Part shown: one piece after another, positions 15,162 through 23,805 of the stretch
How positions within the stretch are numbered: the stretch's first letter is position 1
Layout: every line of letters starts with the position of its first letter
Assembly (NCBI GenBank): GCA_900544795.1
Contig: UQWM01000012.1
Location: 1-64,000, forward strand
DNA: 64,000 nt
Source of the DNA: an uncultured Phascolarctobacterium sp.
Lineage (GTDB): Bacteria; Bacillota; Negativicutes; Acidaminococcales; Acidaminococcaceae
Reading direction: 5' to 3'
Made by a program: the position numbers and the translations under genes
Notes under the pieces: model-generated
Seen by the model: the letters and a program-made list of their open reading frames with translations, nothing else
What the model was told of the DNA's origin: nothing
Databases searched by the model: none

Positions 15162-15356
15162 ATGCAGCTCAATGGAAAAACTATCACCGCAGCGCCCGCC
15201 CTGACGCTGGCCCAATTACTCAAGCAGCAGGGTTTTGACGGGTCGCGCGTCGCCGTCGAGCTTAACGGCAGCATCGTCAGCCGCAACGATTTTGGCAAGG
15301 TGCAATTACAGGATAGCGACACGCTGGAAGTAGTGCAGTTTGTAGGAGGTGGCTGA
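15162..15356 (+). CDS. thiS: ThiS sulfur carrier protein
   Basis: The 64-residue ubiquitin-fold protein begins MQLNGKTI and ends FVGGG; the C-terminal Gly-Gly is adenylated by ThiF and then thiocarboxylated to donate sulfur to the thiazole ring. ATG 15162 has AAGGAGGT 9 bases upstream; TTG 15159 in the same frame is possible. Its TGA overlaps the thiF ATG (TGATG), so translation is coupled. First gene of thiS-thiF-thiG-thiH-tenI. Confidence 0.95.
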   Translation: MQLNGKTITAAPALTLAQLLKQQGFDGSRVAVELNGSIVSRNDFGKVQLQDSDTLEVVQFVGGG

Positions 15357-15997
15357 TGCAGACGGCAATCACCCAAGCCCAATTACAGGCCGCCCTGACC
15401 GCACGGCACGGAGCGGAACGCCAGGAAAAACTTAGCCGCGCCTGCATAGGTATCGCAGGACTGGGCGGGCTGGGCTCCAACATCGCCGTGCAGCTGGCAC
15501 GCTTAGGCGTAGGCCGCCTGGTCCTTGTAGATTTTGACCGGGTAGAACTAAGTAACCTGAACCGCCAGCACTACCGGCTCTGCGACATTGGCCAGCCGAA
15601 ACCAACTGCCCTTTTGCAGCAGCTACAGCAAATCAATCCCTATCTGCGCTACGAAACCCACTGCCTGCGCCTGACGCCGCAGAATATACCCGCCATCTTC
15701 GCCGATTGCTCTATCATCTGCGAAGCCTTTGACGACGCAGCCGCTAAAGCCATGTTGACGACGATGGTTTTACAGCAGCTGCCCCAGTCCGTGCTGGTGG
15801 CCTGCTCCGGTATGGCCGGTAACGACAGCGCCAACGCCATTACGACCAAAAAGCGCTTACAGCGCCTGTACCTGTGCGGCGACGGCACCACAGATATCAA
15901 TATCGACGGCAGCCTTTTAGCGCCCCGGGTCAGCGTCTGTGCCGCTCATGCGGCAACCATGGTCATGCGCCTGCTTTTAGGCTGCACGACGCCTTAA
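15356..15997 (+). CDS. thiF: ThiF-type ThiS adenylyltransferase
   Basis: The 213-residue E1-like enzyme activates the ThiS C terminus with ATP. Visible motifs are the nucleotide-binding GLGGLGSNIA (about 35-44), the VDFDRVELSNLNRQHY segment with the Asp and Arg residues typical of MoeB/ThiF, and a second half around SGMAG. It is the short form common in Clostridia and Negativicutes, without a rhodanese domain, so sulfur must come from a separate desulfurase such as the IscS at 39.9 kb (inference). It overlaps thiS by one base and is 25 bases before thiG. Confidence 0.92.
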   Translation: MQTAITQAQLQAALTARHGAERQEKLSRACIGIAGLGGLGSNIAVQLARLGVGRLVLVDFDRVELSNLNRQHYRLCDIGQPKPTALLQQLQQINPYLRYETHCLRLTPQNIPAIFADCSIICEAFDDAAAKAMLTTMVLQQLPQSVLVACSGMAGNDSANAITTKKRLQRLYLCGDGTTDINIDGSLLAPRVSVCAAHAATMVMRLLLGCTTP

Positions 15998-16022
15998 ATT
16001 TATGAATGCGAAGGAGAAAGCC

Positions 16023-16793
16023 ATGCAGGAAGATAAACTTATTTTAGGCGGCCACGCCTTCAGCTCGCGTTTTATCCTGGGCAGCGGCAAGTATTCCCTG
16101 CCGCTTATCAAAGCTGCGGCCGAACAGGCCGGAGCCCAAATCATAACTTTAGCCCTACGACGGGCCCAGTCACAGCAGGATAATATCCTTGACTTTATAC
16201 CTGCCGGGCTGACGCTGCTGCCCAACACCTCCGGTGCCCGCACTGCCGACGAAGCAGTACGCATAGCACACCTGGCCCGTGCCTGCGGCTGTGGTGATTT
16301 TATCAAGCTGGAGATCATTCGGGATTCCAAGTATCTACTGCCCGACAATCAGGCCACTGTCCAAGCAACGGAGATATTAGCCAAAGAAGGCTTCATCGTG
16401 ATGCCCTATATGTACCCCGACCTGAATACAGCCCGTGACCTGCGCGACGCCGGGGCGGCCTCTATTATGCCTTTAGGTGCGCCCATAGGCTCTAACAAGG
16501 GACTGGCGACCCGTGATTTCATCCAAATATTGATAGACGAGATCGACCTGCCCATCATAGTCGATGCGGGTATCGGCCGACCCTCGCAGGCCTGCGAAGC
16601 CATGGAGATGGGCGCCGCCGCTGTTATGGCCAACACCGCTATCGCTACGGCTGGTGATATCCCCCTGATGGCGACCGCCTTTAAACAGGCCATCGCAGCG
16701 GGACGGGCCGCCTATTTAGCCAAACCGGGGCGGGTCTTATCGCAGGGAGCCGCCTCATCTTCACCTCTAACAGGCTTTTTGGAAGACAGGTGA
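16023..16793 (+). CDS. thiG: ThiG thiazole synthase
   Basis: The 256-residue TIM-barrel enzyme builds the thiazole phosphate ring from deoxyxylulose 5-phosphate, dehydroglycine and ThiS thiocarboxylate. The family sequence is clear: FSSRFILGSGKYS, LLPNTSGARTADEAV, KLEIIRDSKYLLPD, PLGAPIGSNKGL, PIIVDAGIGRPSQA and GAAAVMANTAIA. ATG 16023 is chosen for AAGGAG 6 bases upstream; the frame reaches back to 16002 without a site. Length matches the family. Its TGA overlaps the GTG start region of thiH. Confidence 0.95.
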   Translation: MQEDKLILGGHAFSSRFILGSGKYSLPLIKAAAEQAGAQIITLALRRAQSQQDNILDFIPAGLTLLPNTSGARTADEAVRIAHLARACGCGDFIKLEIIRDSKYLLPDNQATVQATEILAKEGFIVMPYMYPDLNTARDLRDAGAASIMPLGAPIGSNKGLATRDFIQILIDEIDLPIIVDAGIGRPSQACEAMEMGAAAVMANTAIATAGDIPLMATAFKQAIAAGRAAYLAKPGRVLSQGAASSSPLTGFLEDR

Positions 16794-17956
16794 GCAATAT
16801 GAAGATCGACCAGCACACTGACCCGATGGACTATCAGCCAAATATGGAGATCATCACCTCCGATATCATGGAGCAGGTTTTAGCCGCCCGCAACGCTTAT
16901 GACGCAGCAGTCTATACGGAGGCGTCCGTCAAGCAGGCTTTAACTAAAGACCATTTGACCCCCGACGATTTTGCCGCCCTGCTCTCGCCTGCCGCCGAAG
17001 CTTTTTTAGAGCAAATGGCCCAAAGGGCCCTGCAGGAGACGCGCAAGCATTTCGGCAACACAGTCAATCTGTTTACGCCCCTTTATCTTGCCAACTACTG
17101 CGAAAATTACTGCGTTTATTGCGGCTTTAACTGCCACAACAACATTAAACGGGCCCAATTGAACGCCGTCGAAATAGAACGGGAAATGCAGGCCATTGCC
17201 GCCCAGGGACTGGAAGAAATTTTGCTGCTGACCGGCGAAAGCCCTGCCATAAGCAGCGTGCAGTATCTCGCTGAAGCCTGCAAGCTGGCCCGCAAATATT
17301 TTCGCGTCGTCGGTTTGGAGGTTTACCCCATGGACAGCAGCGACTATTCTTATCTGCACCAATGCGGCGCCGATTTTGTCACCGTTTTTCAGGAGACCTA
17401 TAATACCGAAAAATACGGCCAGCTGCATTTAGGCGGCCGCAAGCGCAGCTTCCCCTACCGTTTCAACGCCCAGGAGCGGGCCTTACAGGGCGGTATGCGG
17501 GGCGTAGGCTTGGCCGCCCTGCTGGGGCTGGACGATTTTCGCCGTGACGCCTGGTCTACCGGCTTGCACGCCTATCTGCTCCAGCGCCACTATCCGCAGG
17601 CAGAGATCGCTTTTTCCTGCCCACGCCTGCGCCCCATCATCAATAACGATAAGATCAACCCTAAAGATGTACACGAACGCCAACTGCTGCAAATAATCTG
17701 TGCTTACCGCATCTTTCTGCCCTTCGCCGCTATCACCATCTCGTCCCGTGAAAGCTCCCGCTTCCGCGACCATGTAGTAGGGCTGGCTGCAACAAAAATC
17801 TCGGCCGGGGTCGAGGTAGGCATCGGCGGCCACAGCCAGCAGCCCCAAGGCGACGAGCAGTTCCTTATAAATGATGGCCGCACGGTACAGCAGATCTGTG
17901 CCATGCTGATCGAGCGTGGCTTGCAGCCGGTGATGAGCGATTATGTCTACGTTTAA
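16790..17956 (+). CDS. thiH: ThiH, radical SAM tyrosine lyase
   Basis: The 388-residue radical SAM enzyme cleaves tyrosine to dehydroglycine and p-cresol for the thiazole ring, the oxygen-independent route that suits an anaerobe. The cluster motif is CENYCVYCGF (CxxxCxxC), with GEVP-like LLTGESPA and the ThiH C-terminal segment including ISSRESS and GGHSQQP. The frame may start at GTG 16790, overlapping the thiG stop, or at ATG 16799; neither has a strong ribosome site, consistent with coupling. The last 14 bases overlap tenI. Confidence 0.95.
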   Translation: MSNMKIDQHTDPMDYQPNMEIITSDIMEQVLAARNAYDAAVYTEASVKQALTKDHLTPDDFAALLSPAAEAFLEQMAQRALQETRKHFGNTVNLFTPLYLANYCENYCVYCGFNCHNNIKRAQLNAVEIEREMQAIAAQGLEEILLLTGESPAISSVQYLAEACKLARKYFRVVGLEVYPMDSSDYSYLHQCGADFVTVFQETYNTEKYGQLHLGGRKRSFPYRFNAQERALQGGMRGVGLAALLGLDDFRRDAWSTGLHAYLLQRHYPQAEIAFSCPRLRPIINNDKINPKDVHERQLLQIICAYRIFLPFAAITISSRESSRFRDHVVGLAATKISAGVEVGIGGHSQQPQGDEQFLINDGRTVQQICAMLIERGLQPVMSDYVYV

Positions 17957-18557
17957 GCTGCTCGCCATTACCGACCGAGACAGCTGCCCAGAGGATTTAG
18001 AGCGCCGCATCCTGCGGCTGGCAGCAAGTGATATCGACGCCCTGATCCTGCGTGTTAAAGACCTGCCGCCGCAGGCCTACCTGACTTTGGCTGAACAAAC
18101 GCTGGACCTGTGCCGGCAGCAGCAACTGCCCCTGATCCTGCACCGCTTTGCCGATGCCTGCCATCAACTTAATAACTACGCCCTGCACCTCAGCTATCCC
18201 CAGCTAGTGCAGCAGCCACAGGTGCGCCTACAGATACAACTGTTAGGCGTATCCGTCCACAGCCTTGCCGAAGCACGGCAAGCGGCTGCTTTGGGCGCCG
18301 ATTACCTGATTGCAGGACATATTTTCCCTACTACCTGCAAACGGGGACTGACCGGCAGAGGCCTGGAATTTTTGCACGCAGTCTGCTCTGCCGTCACGAT
18401 CCCCGTCTATGCCATCGGCGGCATCACCCCGGCCAACATTGGCCGGGTACAAAAGGCAGGCGCCAGCGGCGCCTGTTTGATGAGCAGCCTGATGGCCAGT
18501 ACCGACCCGGCCAAGCTGGTGCAGCTGCTGCGGCAGACTTTAAACCACAACGCTTAA
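17943..18557 (+). CDS. tenI: TenI-type thiazole tautomerase (ThiE paralogue)
   Basis: The 204-residue TIM-barrel protein is of the ThiE/TenI family. The segment AGHIFPTTCKRGLTGRG has GH where ThiE has GP, and the CK-GL-GRG run typical of TenI; that His is the tautomerase residue of Bacillus TenI. The Asp-rich phosphate and metal segment of ThiE (VHLGQ-D) is replaced by LHLSYPQ. It therefore probably aromatises the thiazole rather than couples it to HMP. Last gene of the operon, 14-base overlap with thiH. Automatic annotation would probably call it ThiE. Confidence 0.8.
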   Translation: MSTFKLLAITDRDSCPEDLERRILRLAASDIDALILRVKDLPPQAYLTLAEQTLDLCRQQQLPLILHRFADACHQLNNYALHLSYPQLVQQPQVRLQIQLLGVSVHSLAEARQAAALGADYLIAGHIFPTTCKRGLTGRGLEFLHAVCSAVTIPVYAIGGITPANIGRVQKAGASGACLMSSLMASTDPAKLVQLLRQTLNHNA

Positions 18558-18565
18558 GCCATACA

Positions 18566-18602
18566 AAAAGCCCGCTTCTAAACTTATTTAGAAGCGGGCT
18601 AA
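18566..18602. terminator. Bidirectional terminator between tenI and tRNA-Lys
   Basis: A perfect 14-bp stem (18569-18582 with 18587-18600) has a 4-base loop. The T tract is better on the - strand, downstream of the tRNA, but the hairpin also closes the thi operon. Confidence 0.85.
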
Positions 18603-18634
18603 AATATTTACACCTGTTTTGGGGCAAAAAAAAA

Positions 18635-18710
18635 TGGTGATCCACCCGCGACTCGAACGCGGGACACCCTGATTAAAAGTCAGGTGCTCTACCGACTGAG
18701 CTAGTGGATC
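18635..18710 (-). tRNA. tRNA-Lys (anticodon TTT)
   Basis: The 76-base - strand cloverleaf is complete: acceptor GATCCAC/GTGGATC, D stem GCTC/GAGC, anticodon stem CCTGA/TCAGG with loop CTTTTAA (anticodon TTT), T arm CCGCG-TTCGAGT-CGCGG, discriminator A and encoded CCA. It has its own near-perfect promoter and is followed by a terminator, so it is transcribed alone. Confidence 0.97.
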
Positions 18711-18750
18711 ACATAGTTATCAAGCTTCAAGCCAACTTGACAACGATATA

Positions 18751-18779
18751 ATTATAACTACCTTTCAGCGTTCTGTCAA
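18751..18779 (-). promoter_or_regulatory. Promoter of tRNA-Lys
   Basis: On the - strand TTGACA (18774-18779), exactly 17 bp, TATAAT (18751-18756): a full consensus promoter about 40 bases before the tRNA 5' end. Confidence 0.85.
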
Positions 18780-18799
18780 GAAATAATTGCAAAAAATAT

Positions 18800-18830
18800 A
18801 GAAAACCGTCAGGCAACTGCCTGACGGTTT
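18800..18830 (-). terminator. Rho-independent terminator after purA
   Basis: The stem AAACCGTCAGGC (18819-18830 with 18803-18814 on the - strand) has a 4-base loop and is followed by a T-rich run. It ends the purB-purA transcript. Confidence 0.88.
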
Positions 18831-18838
18831 AGTTTTGC

Positions 18839-20128
18839 TTACAGTAATTTTTTCAAAACAATAGTCTGGTCACGTTCCGGACCTACAGAAACGATGCCCA
18901 GCGCTACGCCTGCTACTTCGCATAAGCGGTTCAGATAGGCCTTAGCCTGCTCCGGCAGTTCATCAAAGGTGCGGATAGCGGTAATGTCGGTCATCCAGCC
19001 GTCGAATTCTTCAAAAATCGGCTCTACCTGAGCCAACACATTCAGGCTGGCAGGGATCTGTTTGATCTCCTGTCCGTCGATCTTATAACCGACGCACATT
19101 TTGATCTTTGCCATTTTATCAAGGATATCCAGACGGGTCACAGCCAGGTAATCCAGACTGTTCAAACGCGCGGAATATTTGAGCATAAAAGCGTCCAGCC
19201 AGCCGCAGCGGCGGGGACGTCCGGTAACAGTGCCGTATTCGTGGCCGGTCTCACGAAGCGTATGGCCGGGGCCATCGCTGTCCAGGAGCTCGGTAACGAA
19301 GGGACCTTCGCCGACGCGGGTAGTATAGGCTTTAACTACGCCGACCACATGGTCGATATAGCGGGGGCCGATACCGCTGCCTGTGCTGGCATTGCCGGCA
19401 GTCGGGTTGGAGCTGGTGACATACGGATAAGTACCATGGTCGATATCAAGGAAGGTAGCCTGCGCGCCTTCAAACAAGACATTTTTACCGGCGCTGAATA
19501 TCTCGTCCAAAACGACGCCGGTGTCAGCCACATAGGGACGCAGTTCTTCGGCAAAAGCTAAAAATTCTTTCAGCATAGCATCGTAATCGAACGGCTCGCC
19601 GCCATAGATTTTGGTGATGATAGCATTTTTAGCGTCCAAATTGATCTTCAATTTTTCAGCAAAGGTCTCCGGCTCCATCAAATCGCAGATACGGATGCCC
19701 GTGCGGGCTACTTTATCCATATAGCAGGGGCCGATACCGCCCTTGGTGGTACCGATCATATTACAGCCTAAAGCCGATTCCTGCAGCTCATCTAAAAGGG
19801 CATGATAAGGCAGCACCACATGCGCGCGGTCAGAGATGACCAGATTGTCGCAGCGGATGCCTTTAGCCTGCATATCGGCGATCTCGTGCAGCACAACGCC
19901 GGGATTGATAACGACGCCGTTACCCAGTACATTGGTCTTGTCATTGTACAAAACTCCGGAGGGAAGCAAACGCAGTTTATAGGAAACGTCATTGACGACT
20001 ACCGTATGACCTGCGTTGGAACCGCCGGAATAACGTACGACGGCATCGGCTTTCTGTGCCAAATAATCAACGATCTTACCTTTACCTTCATCGCCCCACT
20101 GGGCACCAATAACTACAACAGATGACAT
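18839..20128 (-). CDS. purA: Adenylosuccinate synthetase
   Basis: The 429-residue enzyme joins IMP and aspartate with GTP, the first committed step to AMP. The P-loop GDEGKGKIVD (about 12-21), the SGGSNAGHTVV IMP/GTP segment, the QATFLDIDHGTYPYVTSSN segment and C-terminal VGPERDQT are all present; length is normal. ATG 20128 has a GGAG site. It lies 21 bases after purB, which supplies the next reaction, so substrate flow is organised in one transcript closed by a terminator. Confidence 0.97.
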   Translation of the reverse strand: MSSVVVIGAQWGDEGKGKIVDYLAQKADAVVRYSGGSNAGHTVVVNDVSYKLRLLPSGVLYNDKTNVLGNGVVINPGVVLHEIADMQAKGIRCDNLVISDRAHVVLPYHALLDELQESALGCNMIGTTKGGIGPCYMDKVARTGIRICDLMEPETFAEKLKINLDAKNAIITKIYGGEPFDYDAMLKEFLAFAEELRPYVADTGVVLDEIFSAGKNVLFEGAQATFLDIDHGTYPYVTSSNPTAGNASTGSGIGPRYIDHVVGVVKAYTTRVGEGPFVTELLDSDGPGHTLRETGHEYGTVTGRPRRCGWLDAFMLKYSARLNSLDYLAVTRLDILDKMAKIKMCVGYKIDGQEIKQIPASLNVLAQVEPIFEEFDGWMTDITAIRTFDELPEQAKAYLNRLCEVAGVALGIVSVGPERDQTIVLKKLL

Positions 20129-20149
20129 GTGAGCATCTCCTTATCTAAA

Positions 20150-21442
20150 TCATAATCCAAAACGGGACATAATCAAATCTACATGACGCAGCATGGGCTT
20201 GGGATCGAAGCAATGCTCGATCTCGTCGTGGGTGAGGTATTTTTTGATATCCTCGTCCATTTCCACGTTGGTCTTAAAATCGGCGCCTTCCAGCCAGCGG
20301 GCCATAGCGTTGCGCTGTACCCATTTGTAAGCGTCCTCACGCATCACGCCCTTGCTGACCAGTGCGATCAGCAGGTTTTGACTGAAGATCAGGCCGCCGG
20401 TCTTGTTAAGGTTAGCCATCATCGCGTCCGGGTAAACCAGCAGCTTGTCGATGATGCCCGTAAATTTACGCAGCATATGGTCTAAAGCAATGGTCGCGTC
20501 GGGCAGGATCACACGTTCCACTGAAGAGTGGGAAATGTCACGTTCGTGCCACAGAGCCACGTCCTCCAAAGCTGCCACAGCATAACCACGCAGCAAACGG
20601 GCCATACCCGAAACCTTTTCGCAGGTGATGGGGTTGCGTTTGTGTGGCATAGCCGAAGAACCTTTCTGTCCGGGAGCAAAATATTCTTCCGCTTCGCGGA
20701 TATCGGTGCGCTGTAGATTACGGATCTCAGTCGCCATTTTATCAAGAGAGGAACCAATGATCGCCAGCGTCGTCAGGAAATCGGCATGGCGGTCGCGCTG
20801 CACTACCTGGGTAGCCAGGCGGACGGCTTTGATGCCCAATTTTTCACAGACATATTCTTCGATGAACGGATCGATATTGGAATAAGTACCGACAGCGCCG
20901 GACAGCTTGCCCACGGCGATAAAGTCGCGCGCCTGTTTTAAACGCTCGATGTTGCGCTCAGTCTCATCCATCCACAAAGCGAATTTCAGGCCAAAGGTCA
21001 TCGGTTCGGCGTGGATACCGTGAGTGCGGCCGATCATAATCGTATGCTTATGTTCAGCGGCGCGGCGTTTCAGCACTGCGTGGAATTTTTCCAGATGGCT
21101 CATCAAAAGGTCGGCAGATTGTTTCATCATCACGCCTAAAGCGGTGTCTTTAACGTCGCTGGAGGTCAGGCCTTTATGGATGTATTTGGAAGCGTCGCCC
21201 ACATATTCGGCCACATTGGTCAGAAAAGCGATGATGTCATGGTTAGTGACAGCTTCAATCTCTTTGATGCGCTCGAGGCGAAAGTCGGCTTTCGTCTGAA
21301 TATCCTTCAATGCGTCGTCAGGAACGATGCCCAGTTTGTTCATCGCTTCGCAAGCTAAGATCTCTACTTGCAGCATTGTTCGGAATTCATTTTCCAAAGT
21401 CCAGATATGGCCCATTTCGGGATGAGTATAACGATCGATCAT
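20150..21442 (-). CDS. purB: Adenylosuccinate lyase
   Basis: The 430-residue fumarase-superfamily enzyme converts adenylosuccinate to AMP and SAICAR to AICAR. Signature residues GSSAMPHKRNP (about 264-274), TSSDVKDTALG and the HGIHAEPMTFG segment with the catalytic His are present. The start MIDRYTHPEMGHIW is normal and has a G-rich ribosome site. Upstream, on the - strand, an inverted repeat GGAAGAA/TTCTTCC (21489-21495 with 21508-21514) lies in the leader and may be regulatory or merely structural. No purine riboswitch was recognised. Confidence 0.97.
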   Translation of the reverse strand: MIDRYTHPEMGHIWTLENEFRTMLQVEILACEAMNKLGIVPDDALKDIQTKADFRLERIKEIEAVTNHDIIAFLTNVAEYVGDASKYIHKGLTSSDVKDTALGVMMKQSADLLMSHLEKFHAVLKRRAAEHKHTIMIGRTHGIHAEPMTFGLKFALWMDETERNIERLKQARDFIAVGKLSGAVGTYSNIDPFIEEYVCEKLGIKAVRLATQVVQRDRHADFLTTLAIIGSSLDKMATEIRNLQRTDIREAEEYFAPGQKGSSAMPHKRNPITCEKVSGMARLLRGYAVAALEDVALWHERDISHSSVERVILPDATIALDHMLRKFTGIIDKLLVYPDAMMANLNKTGGLIFSQNLLIALVSKGVMREDAYKWVQRNAMARWLEGADFKTNVEMDEDIKKYLTHDEIEHCFDPKPMLRHVDLIMSRFGL

Positions 21443-21627
21443 TTTTTTGTTTCCCCCCGTAAACTCGGTGTTTTTAGCAATAAGAATAGGAAGAAGGCCA
21501 GCTTGCGTTCTTCCTCTCTTATAAATAAACTTTATTATCCTCTCATATCATAACATTTTCAGCCCTTCACCGCAAGACCAGCGAACATTTTTTGCGAATT
21601 TATTTAAAATCTTCGGAAAATAGCAAG

Positions 21628-21668
21628 CAGCCCGAAAACCTGCTTTGGGCAGTGCTTCGGGCTGTTTT
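21628..21668. terminator. Terminator-like hairpin
   Basis: CAGCCCGAA (21628-21636) pairs with 21656-21664, with a second inner stem CTGC/GCAG. T-rich bases flank it on both sides. It probably ends the small membrane protein transcript on the - strand before purB. Confidence 0.7.
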
Positions 21669-21687
21669 GCTGCAAAATATATAATTG

Positions 21688-21948
21688 TTACATTAAAAAT
21701 AAAAATACTAAACCGCATAAAACAATGGTCAAGCCGCTGATACCCATCAGAAAACGATAGCCCTGATCGCCAAAAAAATCATGTACAAGCGTATCAAAAG
21801 CAAAGGGCCTTACCCGGCCATGATCAAACTCACAGACCCAGCGCCAATTGCAAAGGGCACCAAGAAAAATCAGCAGCCCACAGCCGATGATAGTAAATTG
21901 CCAATGATTCTGTAAAAAAACCATCAGCTGCTCCATCCATATTTCCAC
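21688..21948 (-). CDS. Small two-helix membrane protein
   Basis: The 86-residue protein has two hydrophobic helices (about 18-34 and 64-85) separated by a soluble stretch with CNWRWVCEFDHGR. It faintly recalls the Imm17/DUF6199 small membrane proteins (a W-containing turn between two helices, Gly-rich second helix), but I would not assign it. It follows dnaB on the same strand, with GGAGGTGGCC upstream of the start, so it is probably read through from that operon. Confidence 0.6.
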   Translation of the reverse strand: MEIWMEQLMVFLQNHWQFTIIGCGLLIFLGALCNWRWVCEFDHGRVRPFAFDTLVHDFFGDQGYRFLMGISGLTIVLCGLVFLFLM

Positions 21949-21983
21949 GGGGCCACCTCCTTCTCACCAGCACATAGGGTTCG

Positions 21984-23339
21984 CTAGTCTTTACGCTTGC
22001 TGAGTCCCACAAATTTTGTAAATTGCTTGTGGAAGAACAGATTGACCGTATCGACGGGACCGTTACGGTGCTTGGCGATGATCAGTTCGGTAATATTTTT
22101 GTTTTCCGTTTCCGGATTATAATAATCCTCGCGGTATAAAAAGGCTACGATGTCCGCATCCTGCTCCAAAGAGCCAGATTCACGCAAATCGGAAAGCATA
22201 GGCCGTTTGACCTGACGCGCTTCCACACTACGGCTCAGCTGCGACAGTGCCACTACCGGCACATTCAGCTCACGGGCCAAAGCTTTGAGCGAACGTGAGA
22301 TCTCGGAGACCTCCTGCTGACGGTCGCCGCTGTTGTTCTTTTTACCACTGCCCTGCATCAGCTGCAGGTAATCGACTACGATCAGGTCAAGACCGTGCTC
22401 GATCTTGAGCCTGCGGGCGCGTGAGCGCATATCCATGGCGGTGATGCCCGCCGTGTCATCGATATAAATATTGGCGTTGGAAAGGGTGTCTGCTGTATTG
22501 ATCAGCATGGCCCAGTCCTCGTCCCGCAGCTCGCCGATGCGCAGCCGCTGGGAATCGATATTGGCTTCGGCGCAGAGCATACGCTGCACCAGCTGCTCCT
22601 TGCTCATTTCCAAGCTAAAAAATGCTACGGTCTTGGGGCCGCCACCCATTCTTTTAGCGGCACGGATCGCTACGTTTTGCACTACGTTCAAGGCAAAAGC
22701 CGTTTTACCCATGGAGGGACGTGCCGCCAGAATGATAAAATCACTGCCGTGCAGACCCGAAGTCAGGTTATCCAGATCATCAAAACCAGTCGGCAGACCG
22801 GTGATACCATTTTTGTTGCCCATCAGGGCTTCGATACTCTTGAAGGAATCCAGCACGATCTCGTTGATCGGCGTAAAATCAGCCGTTTTCTTGCGGTTGG
22901 ATATTTCTAAGATCTTGCTTTCGGCGCTGTCGATAATGTTTTTCACATCGTCGCCGGCCTCATAACCCATGGAAGCTATCTGCGTCGATACGCTGACCAG
23001 CTGGCGCAGGATCGATTTTTCCTCGATGATGCTGGCGTGATAGACTACATTGGCCGCCGTCGGCACTGCATTTGCCAGCGAAGTGACGTAGGCAATGCCG
23101 CCTACATCCTCCAGCTTGCTATCGCGCTTCAAGATCTCCGTTACGGTGATCATATCCACGGCTTCGTTCTTATTATAAAGCTCCAGCATAGCGGTAAAAA
23201 TGACGCGGTGCGCTTCACGGTAAAAGTCGGTATCCCGCAGGATCTCCATCACCTTGGGGATGGCTTCCTTCTCGATCAGCATCGCGCCCAGCACTGCCTG
23301 CTCGGCTTCTATATTTTGCGGTGGTACTCTGTCTTGCAT
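21984..23339 (-). CDS. dnaB: Replicative DNA helicase DnaB/DnaC
   Basis: The 451-residue hexameric helicase unwinds DNA at the replication fork. The N-terminal primase-interaction domain (PPQNIEAEQAVLGAML) precedes the RecA-like core with Walker A ARPSMGKTAFAL, the SLEMSKEQL segment, VVDYLQLM (Walker B) and the SRSVEARQVKRPMLSDLRESG arginine-finger region. ATG 23339 is preferred, giving the normal N terminus; a TTG at 23372 in the same frame overlaps rplI. The rplI-dnaB order is standard for Firmicutes. Confidence 0.96.
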   Translation of the reverse strand: MQDRVPPQNIEAEQAVLGAMLIEKEAIPKVMEILRDTDFYREAHRVIFTAMLELYNKNEAVDMITVTEILKRDSKLEDVGGIAYVTSLANAVPTAANVVYHASIIEEKSILRQLVSVSTQIASMGYEAGDDVKNIIDSAESKILEISNRKKTADFTPINEIVLDSFKSIEALMGNKNGITGLPTGFDDLDNLTSGLHGSDFIILAARPSMGKTAFALNVVQNVAIRAAKRMGGGPKTVAFFSLEMSKEQLVQRMLCAEANIDSQRLRIGELRDEDWAMLINTADTLSNANIYIDDTAGITAMDMRSRARRLKIEHGLDLIVVDYLQLMQGSGKKNNSGDRQQEVSEISRSLKALARELNVPVVALSQLSRSVEARQVKRPMLSDLRESGSLEQDADIVAFLYREDYYNPETENKNITELIIAKHRNGPVDTVNLFFHKQFTKFVGLSKRKD

Positions 23340-23358
23340 ATCCTGCCCTGTCTTTCGC

Positions 23359-23805
23359 TTATTCTGCTTCAACTACTACGGCGAATTCCGCAGCAATATC
23401 AGGATGCAATTTAGCTACAGCCGTGTAATTGCCCAGGCTTTTGACCGGAGTCTTCAATTCTACCTTACGGCGGTCGATGTCTAATTTAGTCTGCTCTATC
23501 AGAGCTTCGGCCACGTCTTTAGACGCGATGGAACCGAACATTTTGCCGTTCTCGCCTACACGTACTTTCAAGGTGACGGTAACTTTTTCGATTTGGGCTG
23601 CCAAAACGATAGCCTCGTCTTTTTTCTGGGCTGCGCGATGCGCTGCGTTAACCTGGTCCTGTTTAGCCTGGTTCAAATTAGCCGAGCTGGCCTCTTTCGC
23701 CAGCTTACGGGGCAACAGATAGTTGCGGCCATAGCCCTCGGCAGTCTCTACGATATCGCCTTTTTTACCTAAACTTTTAATATCTTGCAGTAAGATCACT
23801 TTCAT
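23359..23805 (-). CDS. rplI: Ribosomal protein bL9
   Basis: The 148-residue protein has the L9 N-terminal fold MKVILLQDIKSLGKKGDI with the NYLLPRKLA rRNA-binding segment, a long charged helix linker, and the C-terminal domain with GKMFGSI and YTAVAKLHPDI. ATG 23805 is chosen with AGGAG 10 bases upstream; a TTG 9 bases earlier is possible. It overlaps the end of gdpP by 29 bases, so the two are translationally coupled, as is common in Firmicutes. Confidence 0.96.
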   Translation of the reverse strand: MKVILLQDIKSLGKKGDIVETAEGYGRNYLLPRKLAKEASSANLNQAKQDQVNAAHRAAQKKDEAIVLAAQIEKVTVTLKVRVGENGKMFGSIASKDVAEALIEQTKLDIDRRKVELKTPVKSLGNYTAVAKLHPDIAAEFAVVVEAE

